Made by a program: the position numbers and the translations under genes | The notes under the pieces: model-generated | Seen by the model: the letters and a program-made list of their open reading frames with translations, nothing else | What the model was told of the DNA's origin: nothing | The model's database searches: none | Part shown: positions 16,779-25,384 of the stretch, one piece after another | How positions within the stretch are numbered: position 1 is the first letter of the stretch | How the letters are laid out: every line of letters starts with the position of its first letter | Assembly (NCBI GenBank): GCA_040879025.1 | Contig: JBBDLF010000038.1 | Location: forward strand, 1 to 64,000 | Length of the DNA stretch: 64,000 bases | From: JBBDLF01 sp040879025 | GTDB taxonomy: Bacteria; Pseudomonadota; Gammaproteobacteria; Pseudomonadales; Pseudohongiellaceae | Reading direction: 5' to 3'

Positions 16779-18191
16779 GTGAATAAAAAGCTAGATACTA
16801 AAGATAAGTATTCGGTCTATTGCAGAGAACATTTAAAGGAATTTAAAGACGAGTTAAGGGATGAAGCGTCTCGTGTACTAACCGGCTGGCCTGGCAGAAC
16901 CGCCGCGTTCATGCTTGCACTGTCATCTGTCATTACCTATAACCACCCAGCTAACCAGGATAATCCGCTCGCAATCTATACCCTCTTTACGTATGCGGTT
17001 CCCATACTGATTATCGCGGCATACCCGTTAGCGTCCACACTCATGTCCAGCATCGAGAAGTACAGCCCGTTGGTGCTTGATTTGCTGTGTCTCACCAGCC
17101 TGTATGGATTCTGTCTCACTTTGAGATACGTTTTTGAAGGCGCTGACACCCGGGCTGAAGAGCAGGAGGTGTTTCTTTCGTTGTCCGGCCAGATTAATTT
17201 TGCGCTGCTGATGGCGACAGCATTTTCGTATCATGCGCGCTATATGGTCACCCTGGCGAGAAACGTTTTTTTTACCGTGAGCGTTGTCATTGCACTTTCG
17301 ATCATTAATGAGCAATTTCTGGTCTTGAACATAACCCAGGTGGCGCAGGGGTTTCTGTCCGGTACCATGTTCAGCTGGATCTTTTTTGTCAGTGTCAGGT
17401 TTCGTTTTTATCTGCGCTCCACCGACGCCGATATGCGTCAGCACTTGTACAACCAGCTTTCCAAGCTTGTCTACCCGCACCAACTTGAGCGGATCAAGTT
17501 GGGAGATGAATTGGAAAATACGATGCCCCGACAAGAGGGCAAGGCTATTATCAATGTTTTCGACGTGCAACGGTCCAGTGAAATCAAGCATGAAAGAACC
17601 CAGGAATTTTTCATGGGGGTGTTTCAGGCGTTTCTGCAGATTTGCATGCGTGGTTACGAGCATAATCCGCTCAGGTCCCAGGCGTTCCGGCTCAAGGAAA
17701 CCGGGGATGGATTTATCAGTTCCATTGGATACCCGTTTTTGCCGCTTGAATCCCGTTCGCTTGCCGACAGCGCGGTGGCAACCGCGCTGGATATGTTCGG
17801 CGCATTTAACCGGGAGGTCAGACATTTCAATTATTCCCGCCCTATCAAGGCCGCGATGGGCCTGGCGTATAACTCGGTACAGGGCACTTTCCAGAGCGGC
17901 GGAATCCGGTCATACGATCTGTTCGGCGATGCACTGATACAGGCGTCGAAATACGAAGAACTGCGTAAACAACCGGTTATGTGGAAACTGATCTGCGAAC
18001 ACGCCAGGTCAGTGGGGCTGGACCACTTCAATATCCTGATCGTACAGGAAGTCGTCTACAACTCGCTCAGCCCACGCTATCGCGAACTTTTCGTTGAAGT
18101 GGAAATCGGCAGCGACTATTTGCTCAAACACAACTTCCAGATGATGTACGACCACGACGCCAAATATATCTACTTCCACCTCCTGGAATAA
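16779..18191 (+). CDS. Membrane protein with degenerate class III nucleotide cyclase domain
   Basis: A 470-residue protein with an N-terminal sensor-like bundle of about six helices (residues 42-205) followed by a cyclase homology domain (about 240-420). The domain has the expected landmarks: IINVFDVQRSSE where FADIxxFT is usual (first metal Asp), KETGDGFISS (second metal Asp), a helix with ALDMFGAFNRE, a strand with IKAAMGLAYNSV, and SYDLFGDALIQASKYEEL in place of the adenine-binding DxxGxxVNxASR. In that last motif the usual Asn and Arg are Gln and Lys, so catalysis may be altered or lost. It starts with GTG. A long hairpin follows directly. It may make cAMP/cGMP in response to a membrane ligand, or bind a nucleotide without turnover. 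Confidence 0.75.
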   Translation: MNKKLDTKDKYSVYCREHLKEFKDELRDEASRVLTGWPGRTAAFMLALSSVITYNHPANQDNPLAIYTLFTYAVPILIIAAYPLASTLMSSIEKYSPLVLDLLCLTSLYGFCLTLRYVFEGADTRAEEQEVFLSLSGQINFALLMATAFSYHARYMVTLARNVFFTVSVVIALSIINEQFLVLNITQVAQGFLSGTMFSWIFFVSVRFRFYLRSTDADMRQHLYNQLSKLVYPHQLERIKLGDELENTMPRQEGKAIINVFDVQRSSEIKHERTQEFFMGVFQAFLQICMRGYEHNPLRSQAFRLKETGDGFISSIGYPFLPLESRSLADSAVATALDMFGAFNREVRHFNYSRPIKAAMGLAYNSVQGTFQSGGIRSYDLFGDALIQASKYEELRKQPVMWKLICEHARSVGLDHFNILIVQEVVYNSLSPRYRELFVEVEIGSDYLLKHNFQMMYDHDAKYIYFHLLE

Positions 18192-18260
18192 GGGTCGGTG
18201 GCGAATGATTATCATTCGCAACAGTGCCAGAGGTTAATGATAATCATTCGCCACCGACCC
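18192..18260. repeat. Long perfect hairpin (25-bp arms, 19-base spacer)
   Basis: Arms at 18192-18216 and 18236-18260 are exact reverse complements over 25 bases. The outer end starts GGGTCGGTGG and the inner end is the AT-rich GATTATCATT. It begins right after the cyclase stop codon and lies before the convergent dehydrogenase stop. A second long hairpin at 50840-50916 has the same 19-base spacer and a shared GGGTC outer end but a different interior. A bidirectional terminator or a REP/RAYT-type mobile palindrome are the two readings. Confidence 0.85.
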
Positions 18261-18267
18261 CATTGGG

Positions 18268-19209
18268 TTATACGGGGGTTGGGGGGGTGGTGCCAGCGGA
18301 CCAGGCGGTGAGGTTGTCGATGACCAGTTGGCCCATGGCGCGGCGGGTTTCTGTGGTGGCGCTGCCTATGTGGGGCAAAAGCACGACGTTGTCCATGGCG
18401 GTCAGTGCCTGGGGTACGTGGGGCTCGTTGCTGTAGACATCCAGTCCGGCGCCGGCGATGGTGCCTGAGCGCAAGGCTTCCACAAGCGCCACATCATCGA
18501 CTGTCGAACCGCGGCCGACGTTGATGAATACGCCTTCCGGCCCGAGTGCCTGGAGTACCTCGGCATTGACCAGGCATCGGGTGGCGTCTCCGCCAGGCAG
18601 CATGCACAATAGAATGTCACTGTGGCGGGCCAGTCCGGTGGGGGTGGCGAAATAAGTGTAGGGTAGTCGATCTTTGGGCCGGCGGTTGTGATAGGCAATC
18701 TGTAGCCTGAACGGTACTGCACGCTGTACTATCGCCTGACCAATATTCCCCAGTCCGAGAATTCCCAGGGTTTTTCCCGCGAGGCTGCGGCCAAACGGGA
18801 AAGGGCCGTTCAACCAGGTGCCGCTGCGGGCATAGGCATCCGCGACGACAAGATTGCGCTGTGTCGCGAGTACCAGTGCCAGCGCGATATCAGCCACCGC
18901 ATCATCAAGCACACCCGGCGTGTTGGTCACCAAAATGTGGCGTGATCGAGTGGTGTTGAAGTTGATACCGTCCACCCCGACTCCGAAACAGGCGATAATT
19001 TTCAATGCCGGGAGCTGGTAGATCAGCGCATTGGTGGCCCATGAGGCGGTCGCCACCGCCTCACAGGTGTCTCCCAGGTCGCGCACGTAATCCGCTTGCT
19101 CAGCTTCAGGTACCAGCCAGAGTTTCTTTGTCTGATACAGATCATCCAGTCTGGCTATGGTCTCCGGGTGGAACTCGTTAACCACCAGCAGTTTTTGACG
19201 ATCTCTCAT
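18268..19209 (-). CDS. D-isomer-specific 2-hydroxyacid dehydrogenase
   Basis: A 313-residue NAD(P)-dependent dehydrogenase that reduces a 2-keto acid such as glyoxylate or hydroxypyruvate, or the reverse. The Rossmann motif GLGNIGQA and the catalytic set are complete: Arg in FINVGRGSTVDD, Glu in DVYSNEPHVP and His in LPHIGSAT. The length is typical. An Arg following the Rossmann strand (YHNRRPK) suggests NADPH preference. It is transcribed away from selA across about 210 bases and converges on the cyclase gene, with the long hairpin between them. Confidence 0.92.
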   Translation of the reverse strand: MRDRQKLLVVNEFHPETIARLDDLYQTKKLWLVPEAEQADYVRDLGDTCEAVATASWATNALIYQLPALKIIACFGVGVDGINFNTTRSRHILVTNTPGVLDDAVADIALALVLATQRNLVVADAYARSGTWLNGPFPFGRSLAGKTLGILGLGNIGQAIVQRAVPFRLQIAYHNRRPKDRLPYTYFATPTGLARHSDILLCMLPGGDATRCLVNAEVLQALGPEGVFINVGRGSTVDDVALVEALRSGTIAGAGLDVYSNEPHVPQALTAMDNVVLLPHIGSATTETRRAMGQLVIDNLTAWSAGTTPPTPV

Positions 19210-19422
19210 TTTCGTTTGTCCTGAAGCTTTCCTGTGAGTTCAGCGAAGTGTATGAGTATGCTCCGGTCAAAGGCAAGGCCGTGACCGTCATTGCACGGCG
19301 AGGCTAAATTGCGTAGATTGGCGCTGAACCGGATTTTCGGTGTGGACGTTTGCTGAAACCGGTATCGTGCGTTCCGTCCCTCTGGAAACGCGGTTCGCCC
19401 CGATTTTAAACTGGGTGCCTGT

Positions 19423-20853
19423 ATGTCTGACACGTCTTCTCATTTGCACTATCGGCGTCTGCCGGCGGTGGATATGCTGTTGCGACAACCACCGCTGGTG
19501 CGCGCCGCCAGGATGTTCGGCCAGGATACGGTGACAGCCCAGGCAAGACTTCAACTGGCGGCTCTGCGAGCCGCAGTCACGGCCGGGGAGACGGCGGTTT
19601 TCACGCTTCTTGACCACCCGGATTACCTGGACAGGCTAGGTCACCTGATCGAAGCAGCTGTGAAGGAAAGTTGTCGTAATACCCTTGTTCCCGTCTTCAA
19701 TCTCACCGGCACTGTCATTCACACCAATCTTGGGCGCGCCAGTCTTCCTGTGGAAGCGGTCCGGGCGATGGAAGCGGCAGCCACCGAAAATTCCAGTCTT
19801 GAATACGATCTCATTCGTGGCGAAAGGGGTGATCGAGACCTGCATATCGAAACCGTTCTCCGGGAGATAACCGGCGCGGAAGCCGCCACTGTCGTTAACA
19901 ATAATGCCGCGGCGGTATTACTGATACTGAACACCTTGGCCGCTGGCCGGGAAGTGTTGATTTCACGAGGAGAACTGCTCGAAATCGGCGGGTCGTTCCG
20001 AATACCGGAAGTTATGGCCAGCGCCGGAAGTGTCCTGAAGGAAGTCGGCACGACCAACCGTACCTACCTTGGCGACTACGAAAGCGCAATGACATCGGAA
20101 ACCGCGTTGGTGATGAAGGTACATCGCAGCAACTATCACATCAGTGGCTTTGTTCACTCAGTGGCGGAGTCGGAACTCGCCGGCATGGCGCGCGCCCGCA
20201 ACTGCCTCTTTGCCACGGACCTCGGCAGCGGCACATTAACGGATTTGCGTCAGTTCGGACTGCCCTATGAATCCACGGTGATGGATTCCCTCGCCAACGG
20301 CGCCAACCTGGTCTGTTTCAGCGGCGACAAGTTGTTGGGAGGGCCTCAGGCCGGCATTATCGTCGGAGACCGCGACCTCGTCGACCGCCTGAAATGTAAT
20401 CCACTCAAGCGGGCATTACGAATGGATAAAATTGGTTTGGCCGGGCTTACGCAGGTTCTCATGCTATACCGGAGTCCAGAGAATCTTCCAGCACGGTTGC
20501 CTGTGTTGCGTGACTTGACGCGGACCCTGTCCAGCATCGAGCAAATGGCGCAACGCCTCTTGCCCCGGGTGAAGGATGCTCTGAAAAACGTGGAGGTAAG
20601 CCTTGCTCCCTGCAAGAGCCAGATCGGCAGCGGCGCGCTGCCAATGGAGTTTCTGGACAGTGCAGCCCTGGCGATGGCGCCGGCGAAAGCCGACAGCGAT
20701 GAGGCGCTGCAACAATTGGCACTGGCCTTAAGAGCACTCCCCAAACCGGTTATTGGCCGGCTCCACGACGGCCGTTTGCTACTGGATCTGCGCTGCCTGC
20801 GAAACGAAGAAGAATTTATTCGCCAGCTTGACCTGGTGCATCATTCCTTGTGA
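19423..20853 (+). CDS. selA: L-seryl-tRNA(Sec) selenium transferase SelA
   Basis: SelA is the PLP enzyme that converts Ser-tRNA(Sec) to selenocysteyl-tRNA using selenophosphate. At 476 residues it is full length. The N-terminal tRNA-binding helices are followed by FNLTGTVIHTNLGRA, ENSSLEYDLIRGERGDR and VNNNAAAVLL, all family hallmarks. The PLP Lys is K303 in FSGDKLLGGPQAG. It lies about 12 kb from selB on the opposite strand, unlike the common selAB pair. I found neither selC nor selD nor a selenoprotein gene in the window. The stop is 14 bases from that of the convergent transporter. Confidence 0.95.
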   Translation: MSDTSSHLHYRRLPAVDMLLRQPPLVRAARMFGQDTVTAQARLQLAALRAAVTAGETAVFTLLDHPDYLDRLGHLIEAAVKESCRNTLVPVFNLTGTVIHTNLGRASLPVEAVRAMEAAATENSSLEYDLIRGERGDRDLHIETVLREITGAEAATVVNNNAAAVLLILNTLAAGREVLISRGELLEIGGSFRIPEVMASAGSVLKEVGTTNRTYLGDYESAMTSETALVMKVHRSNYHISGFVHSVAESELAGMARARNCLFATDLGSGTLTDLRQFGLPYESTVMDSLANGANLVCFSGDKLLGGPQAGIIVGDRDLVDRLKCNPLKRALRMDKIGLAGLTQVLMLYRSPENLPARLPVLRDLTRTLSSIEQMAQRLLPRVKDALKNVEVSLAPCKSQIGSGALPMEFLDSAALAMAPAKADSDEALQQLALALRALPKPVIGRLHDGRLLLDLRCLRNEEEFIRQLDLVHHSL

Positions 20854-20866
20854 CCCCTCCATGAGG

Positions 20867-22078
20867 TCAAACCCCGGCAACTACATCCGGCTCTGAACCG
20901 CCCACGCCAAACCTGAACGCGAGCAGGGAAATAATCGAAGCGGTCAGCATCAACACCAGCAGCGGATAGACTGTACCATTGAATATTGCCGCAACCAGCT
21001 GCGCCGCGCCGGCGGACAGCGACATTTGCAGAAAGCCGGTAAGGCCGGAAGCGCTGCCGGCATATTTCGGGAATTCATTGATCGCCCCGGCCTGGGCGTT
21101 AGGTAATGTGACGCCGTTGCCGAAAACTGCCAGCGCAACAGGCGCAAACAGTGCCAGCGGATGATGCAGGCCCAGTGTCTGCAACAGCAGGGCAAGTACG
21201 ATGCCCGAAACAGCGACACGGGAGCCGTAATCGATCATTCTGTAAATTCCCAATCGGGTACCGTATCGTCTTGCAGTGTAAGTTCCAGCCATGAACCCGG
21301 CGGGTATCATGGTGTAATAGTAGCCATACTCGGTTGCCGGCCGGTCAAAGACCGAGACCATGATCTCCGGGGCTGCGGAGATGAAACTGAAAAACACCAC
21401 TGAAACGAAGGCGACGCTGAACGCATAGCCGCAGAAAACGCGTGAACTGAACAGCCGTACGAAAGTGTGCAACATGTCCCCTGTGCCGGAGAACGTCGTA
21501 CGCTCAAAATGGGTTTCGGGAAGCTTCCAGCTCAACAGAAACAACAGGCCCACGGACAGTACGGCGACCACCACGAACACGGATTCCCAGCCAAAGCGCA
21601 CCATCAGTTCGCCACCAAGCGCCGGAGAAAGCATAGGCATGACCACCATGACCATAACCAGCGTGGCTATGATGGAAGCCGCTTCCCGTGGGCCATAGAC
21701 ATCGCGGGCGATGGCCCGGGCGAGAACCAGTCCGACAGCTCCCCCGGCAGCCTGCACAATTCGACCCAGTATCAGCAGTGTAATGGTGGGCGCAATCATG
21801 CAGAGAACAGACCCTGTGATGCCGATCAACAAACCGGCAATCATCACCGGCTTGCGCCCGTACCGGTCGGATAACGGCCCATAAGTCAGTGTGGCCATCG
21901 CAATGGAGAGCATGGACAGGCTCAGCGTGAGCTGCGCGACTGAAGTGCTGACATCGAAACTTTCGCGGATGACGGGGAGAGCAGGCAGCAGAATCTGCAT
22001 CGCGACGGGTCCGAGCGCGGAACTGGCCGCAAGCAACACAATCAGCCCTTTGGAGAGCGAGGTGATTTTTCCCTGCAT
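20867..22078 (-). CDS. Bcr/CflA family MFS drug exporter
   Basis: A 403-residue 12-helix transporter of the major facilitator superfamily. ASSALGPVAMQILLPALPVI and TYGPLSDRYGRKPVMIAGL (the motif A loop) near the N-terminus match the Bcr/CflA group, which expels bicyclomycin, chloramphenicol, sulfonamide or other compounds by proton antiport. LPNAQAGAINEF and GSASGLTGFLQM in the second half are also typical. It is convergent with selA, with no partner gene on either side. The real substrate is not predictable. Confidence 0.9.
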   Translation of the reverse strand: MQGKITSLSKGLIVLLAASSALGPVAMQILLPALPVIRESFDVSTSVAQLTLSLSMLSIAMATLTYGPLSDRYGRKPVMIAGLLIGITGSVLCMIAPTITLLILGRIVQAAGGAVGLVLARAIARDVYGPREAASIIATLVMVMVVMPMLSPALGGELMVRFGWESVFVVVAVLSVGLLFLLSWKLPETHFERTTFSGTGDMLHTFVRLFSSRVFCGYAFSVAFVSVVFFSFISAAPEIMVSVFDRPATEYGYYYTMIPAGFMAGTYTARRYGTRLGIYRMIDYGSRVAVSGIVLALLLQTLGLHHPLALFAPVALAVFGNGVTLPNAQAGAINEFPKYAGSASGLTGFLQMSLSAGAAQLVAAIFNGTVYPLLVLMLTASIISLLAFRFGVGGSEPDVVAGV

Positions 22079-22145
22079 GGAATTAAGGAACCTCTGAACA
22101 ACTCAATGACCATTCAGCCTCAGCCGACTCCGTTATCAGGGGTCT

Positions 22146-24254
22146 CTAATTGCCCTGAATGGCCTCACGAGTTCGTTGCAGGTTCTCATTTCTCTGCGAA
22201 CTGAGAATGACACTGGAACCCATGAGCATCATACGCTGCGATTGGCTGATGTCATAGCCCAGGCCAAACGTTTGATTGTGGAAATTACGTACCAATTCGC
22301 GAGCATTGTCCTCCGAAGCGGCAAAGTCGTCCGCAGCGAGCCTTTGGCAGGACAGTATCTCTCCACCGGGGGAATACAGACAGGCCGAAAGCGCCGGGGC
22401 GGCCGAAACTTCCAGCGTCAATCCGGCATCGTGCGATTCAAACCGCGGTGAACGTTGCAGAAAGCTGATGGTCTGATCTGCAAATTCGCTACCGTCATTT
22501 GTGAATCTCACCGGCAGAGACTTGCCCAGTCTGCGTACGATACTCGGATCGAGCTGCAAAGCGGTTGTAAAATGAACCAGAGCTGCATCGGTTTGCGCCA
22601 TTTTCCAGGCAGCTTCTCCCATGCGGGCATGCAATCTGGCCTGCAATAACTTCTCCTGAAACGGAAGCAGCCGCAGGGCTTGTTCACCCAGTTCAAGCGT
22701 TTGCCGGTGACGTGCTTCCACGGCGGCGATTTCGGTTCGGTAAGCGAAGTAATAGCCGTCATTGAGGCTGAACGCGCCGCGTTCCCGGGCACTCTCAAGA
22801 ACGGACGACATGATGCCTGGGCCCATCAAGCTTACCAGTTCCGGCTCGATCCATTCGGGGATATGAACGTCAAGTGGCGCATAAGGCCGAAGCCGGTTTT
22901 GCAGTATTTCCTCATCAGCAAACAGGGCAGCGGCTCGGCGTCCTGCGCGCCAGGCGTCGATTCGGCGGCCCTGAACGCCAATCCGCGCAGCAAGCGTTTC
23001 GGGAAAATCCAGCGTTGCGATGCGCTCCTGTTCCATCTGATAGAGGGTGTTGTTCGCCATCATGTTCAACAACGCGGCGATCGAATCTTTCTGGGCATCG
23101 TCCGCGCTGTAGGATCCATTGCGGTCAGGCTGATTGAGGGCGGATTCGGTGAGTCTGGCAGCATCCTCGGCATAGCCCGCCACCAGCAGGAACGAGGCAC
23201 TTACCATGAAATGTTCGGCGCGGTTCATAACACCCACCACCGGAATCTGACTTTCGCGCCAGACAAGCATGCGGTCCAATGCGTTGCGTGCTTCATCGAA
23301 GCGGCTTTGGTTCATGGTCAGGTAGAGCTTGTAAATCCACGGGTCGGCAACGCTCTGCGGATTCAGATAGCGAGCCGCCTGGTCGAGATATTCTTCCGCC
23401 TCCTCGATCTGCAGCAGACTCAAAGCCACTTCCGACGCGTTGACCAGATAGACAGTGTCATGGCTGGCGCTGTTCTCGGCGATGGCTTCGTCTTCGTCGA
23501 TTGCGCGATTGCAGGCCTCCAGTGATTCTTTCGGCCTGAGACTCGCAAGTTCAACCGCGCACAGGGTGTTCCAGGCACGGGCACGTTCCCGGCTGTCATT
23601 GCTGTTTTCCAGCACCTGATTGGCGCTGGTGCGCGCCGCATCAAACTGCTTCATCTTGATGAGAGGCCACCCACGGAATGATTCAATTTCCTGGCTGTAA
23701 ATTGTGTTGATCTTGTCCAGATACTCCAGCGCGGCCACCTGGTTGCCCATCAACTGGTGAACGTAGGATAGCTGGCTCAGGGTGAGGTAGTGCCATTCAA
23801 GATTGCCCGATTCAAGGGCACGCCCGATATTGCTGTAGTTGGTCAATTGCTCGGCACGTTTCAAATGATAAAGCGCCCTGGGCAGGTTACCCTCCACGGA
23901 AAACAGAACCTCCGATAAGGCGAACTGGGCCGCCGCTGAATCCGGATTTTCGCGCAGCCACTGTTCACTCAGTTCCCGTGCCCTCACATTCTGATTCAGG
24001 CGCAACGCGTCACAAATCTCCAGTGCCTTCGGTTCGGTTATACCGCTTAGCCCAAAACACAGTGGATACTGGGATTGGGGAATGGCCAGATCATCCAGAC
24101 CAGAGTCGCCACTGCCAATATCCTGCGCTGTCGCCACCGCGGAAATCAGCAACAGGAGGCCGAGCATAAACCGGGCACCGCGCAGCACTTTGTCAAGGCC
24201 GCGGCTTCCCGCCAAGGGTTTCCGTGCGATCTCACTGGTGCCATGAAGAACCAT
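22146..24254 (-). CDS. Exported TPR-like helical repeat protein
   Basis: A 702-residue protein with a signal-like hydrophobic segment at about 28-43 ending near TAQD, followed by a long run of paired helices. Segments such as SAAAQFALSEVLFSVEGNLP and ALEYLDKINTIYSQEIES look like tetratricopeptide repeats. It is the last gene of the DUF58/TgpA/MoxR operon and its ATG overlaps the MoxR stop in a TGATG arrangement. In related operons an exported TPR or von Willebrand-type protein accompanies the MoxR ATPase, so I infer a scaffold on the periplasmic side of the complex. No catalytic motif is visible. Confidence 0.75.
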   Translation of the reverse strand: MVLHGTSEIARKPLAGSRGLDKVLRGARFMLGLLLLISAVATAQDIGSGDSGLDDLAIPQSQYPLCFGLSGITEPKALEICDALRLNQNVRARELSEQWLRENPDSAAAQFALSEVLFSVEGNLPRALYHLKRAEQLTNYSNIGRALESGNLEWHYLTLSQLSYVHQLMGNQVAALEYLDKINTIYSQEIESFRGWPLIKMKQFDAARTSANQVLENSNDSRERARAWNTLCAVELASLRPKESLEACNRAIDEDEAIAENSASHDTVYLVNASEVALSLLQIEEAEEYLDQAARYLNPQSVADPWIYKLYLTMNQSRFDEARNALDRMLVWRESQIPVVGVMNRAEHFMVSASFLLVAGYAEDAARLTESALNQPDRNGSYSADDAQKDSIAALLNMMANNTLYQMEQERIATLDFPETLAARIGVQGRRIDAWRAGRRAAALFADEEILQNRLRPYAPLDVHIPEWIEPELVSLMGPGIMSSVLESARERGAFSLNDGYYFAYRTEIAAVEARHRQTLELGEQALRLLPFQEKLLQARLHARMGEAAWKMAQTDAALVHFTTALQLDPSIVRRLGKSLPVRFTNDGSEFADQTISFLQRSPRFESHDAGLTLEVSAAPALSACLYSPGGEILSCQRLAADDFAASEDNARELVRNFHNQTFGLGYDISQSQRMMLMGSSVILSSQRNENLQRTREAIQGN

Positions 24255-25348
24255 CAGGAAAGCGTACCTCGGGCAAGCCGCTCCATCGGGCCGCGCATAC
24301 AGTCAGCAAGCACCTTGCCAAGATCATTGACACCGGGTGCGAGTTCGATTCGGTGGCCCAGCACCCGCGGCAAAAGCAATTCAACGTCTTCCGCACTCAC
24401 ATAATCACGACCTTTCAACGCCGCCTGAACTTGCAGGGCGGGCAGCATCAGCACCATGCTTCGAGTTGAATTGCCCTGCAGTACGCGATCGTCCGCACGC
24501 AGGTTACGGGAGATGTCGACCAACGCCGCCTTGATCGCATCGCTGATGTTCACTTCGCTATCGATGGTTCCCCTGGCCTGCAACACCTCATCGCGCGTCA
24601 CTGTCGCAGAATCACCGCCGGTTTTGTCACGGCGCTCGCGGTATGTGTTCAGCACGTCGAGTTCCGCATCCCGGGCAATGTGCTCCATGGTGATTTTGAA
24701 CAGGAAACGGTCGAGTTGCGGTGTCGGCAATGGGTAGGTGCCAACCAGATCCAGCGGGTTCTGCGTAGCGATCACAAAAAACAGCCGGTCCAGCGGATAC
24801 GTGGCATTGTCCACGGTAACCTGTTTTTCTCCCATGGCTTCCAGCATGGCCGACTGTACCTTGGGAGAAGTGCGGTTGATCTCGTCGGCCAGCACCACGT
24901 GCGCAAAGATGGGACCGTGACGAAAATGAAACGTATTGGCGCTGCTGTCAAAAACCGGCGTACCGGTTACATCGGACGGCAACAGGTCAGGCGTAAACTG
25001 GATCCGGCGGAAGGGTACGATAGATTCGTCAGCCTCGGAGTTTGCACCGTTCCCGGAAAGGATCGCCTCGCCCAGCGCTTTGGCGAGCGTGGTCTTGCCT
25101 GATCCGGGATAGTCTTCCAGTAATACATGACCATCGGAAACAAGGGCGATGATGACCAGTTCAATGACTTCATCGCGGCCGAGGACCTGGCGCTTGACGC
25201 TGCCGCTCAGTCGACTCAGTACATCGATAGCCGCGCCGAGCCGGGAGCTGATGCTTGACCGGGACTTCTGTTCCTGCTCCGGATGCACGGCAGTCGTGTC
25301 CCCGTCTGTATGAGGCAGGGTACTGTCGGCAAGGGAATCAAACTTCAT
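24254..25348 (-). CDS. MoxR family AAA+ ATPase
   Basis: A 364-residue AAA+ protein with Walker A YPGSGKTTLAKALGEA and Walker B VVLADEINRTSPKVQSAMLE, followed by the MoxR insert MGEKQVTVDNATYPL and the sensor ATQNPLDLVGTYPLP. About 35 residues of disordered N-terminus precede the core. MoxR ATPases act as chaperones that mature or control metal- or membrane-bound partners. The neighbours are the DUF58 protein, the TgpA-like transglutaminase and the TPR protein, a standard set. Overlap with the TPR gene implies one transcript. Confidence 0.93.
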   Translation of the reverse strand: MKFDSLADSTLPHTDGDTTAVHPEQEQKSRSSISSRLGAAIDVLSRLSGSVKRQVLGRDEVIELVIIALVSDGHVLLEDYPGSGKTTLAKALGEAILSGNGANSEADESIVPFRRIQFTPDLLPSDVTGTPVFDSSANTFHFRHGPIFAHVVLADEINRTSPKVQSAMLEAMGEKQVTVDNATYPLDRLFFVIATQNPLDLVGTYPLPTPQLDRFLFKITMEHIARDAELDVLNTYRERRDKTGGDSATVTRDEVLQARGTIDSEVNISDAIKAALVDISRNLRADDRVLQGNSTRSMVLMLPALQVQAALKGRDYVSAEDVELLLPRVLGHRIELAPGVNDLGKVLADCMRGPMERLARGTLS

Positions 25349-25384
25349 AGTATTCTCCAGGTGAATGGCTGAGCGGTATACTGT

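Noticed and set aside
18270..18293. G-quadruplex in the C-terminal codons of the dehydrogenase
   Set aside because: The G-runs are Pro codons (TPPTP) read on the other strand and do not form four clean tracts.
20850..20868. Terminator between selA and the convergent MFS gene
   Set aside because: TGACC/GGTCA arms are only 5 bp with no T-run and overlap the selA stop codon.
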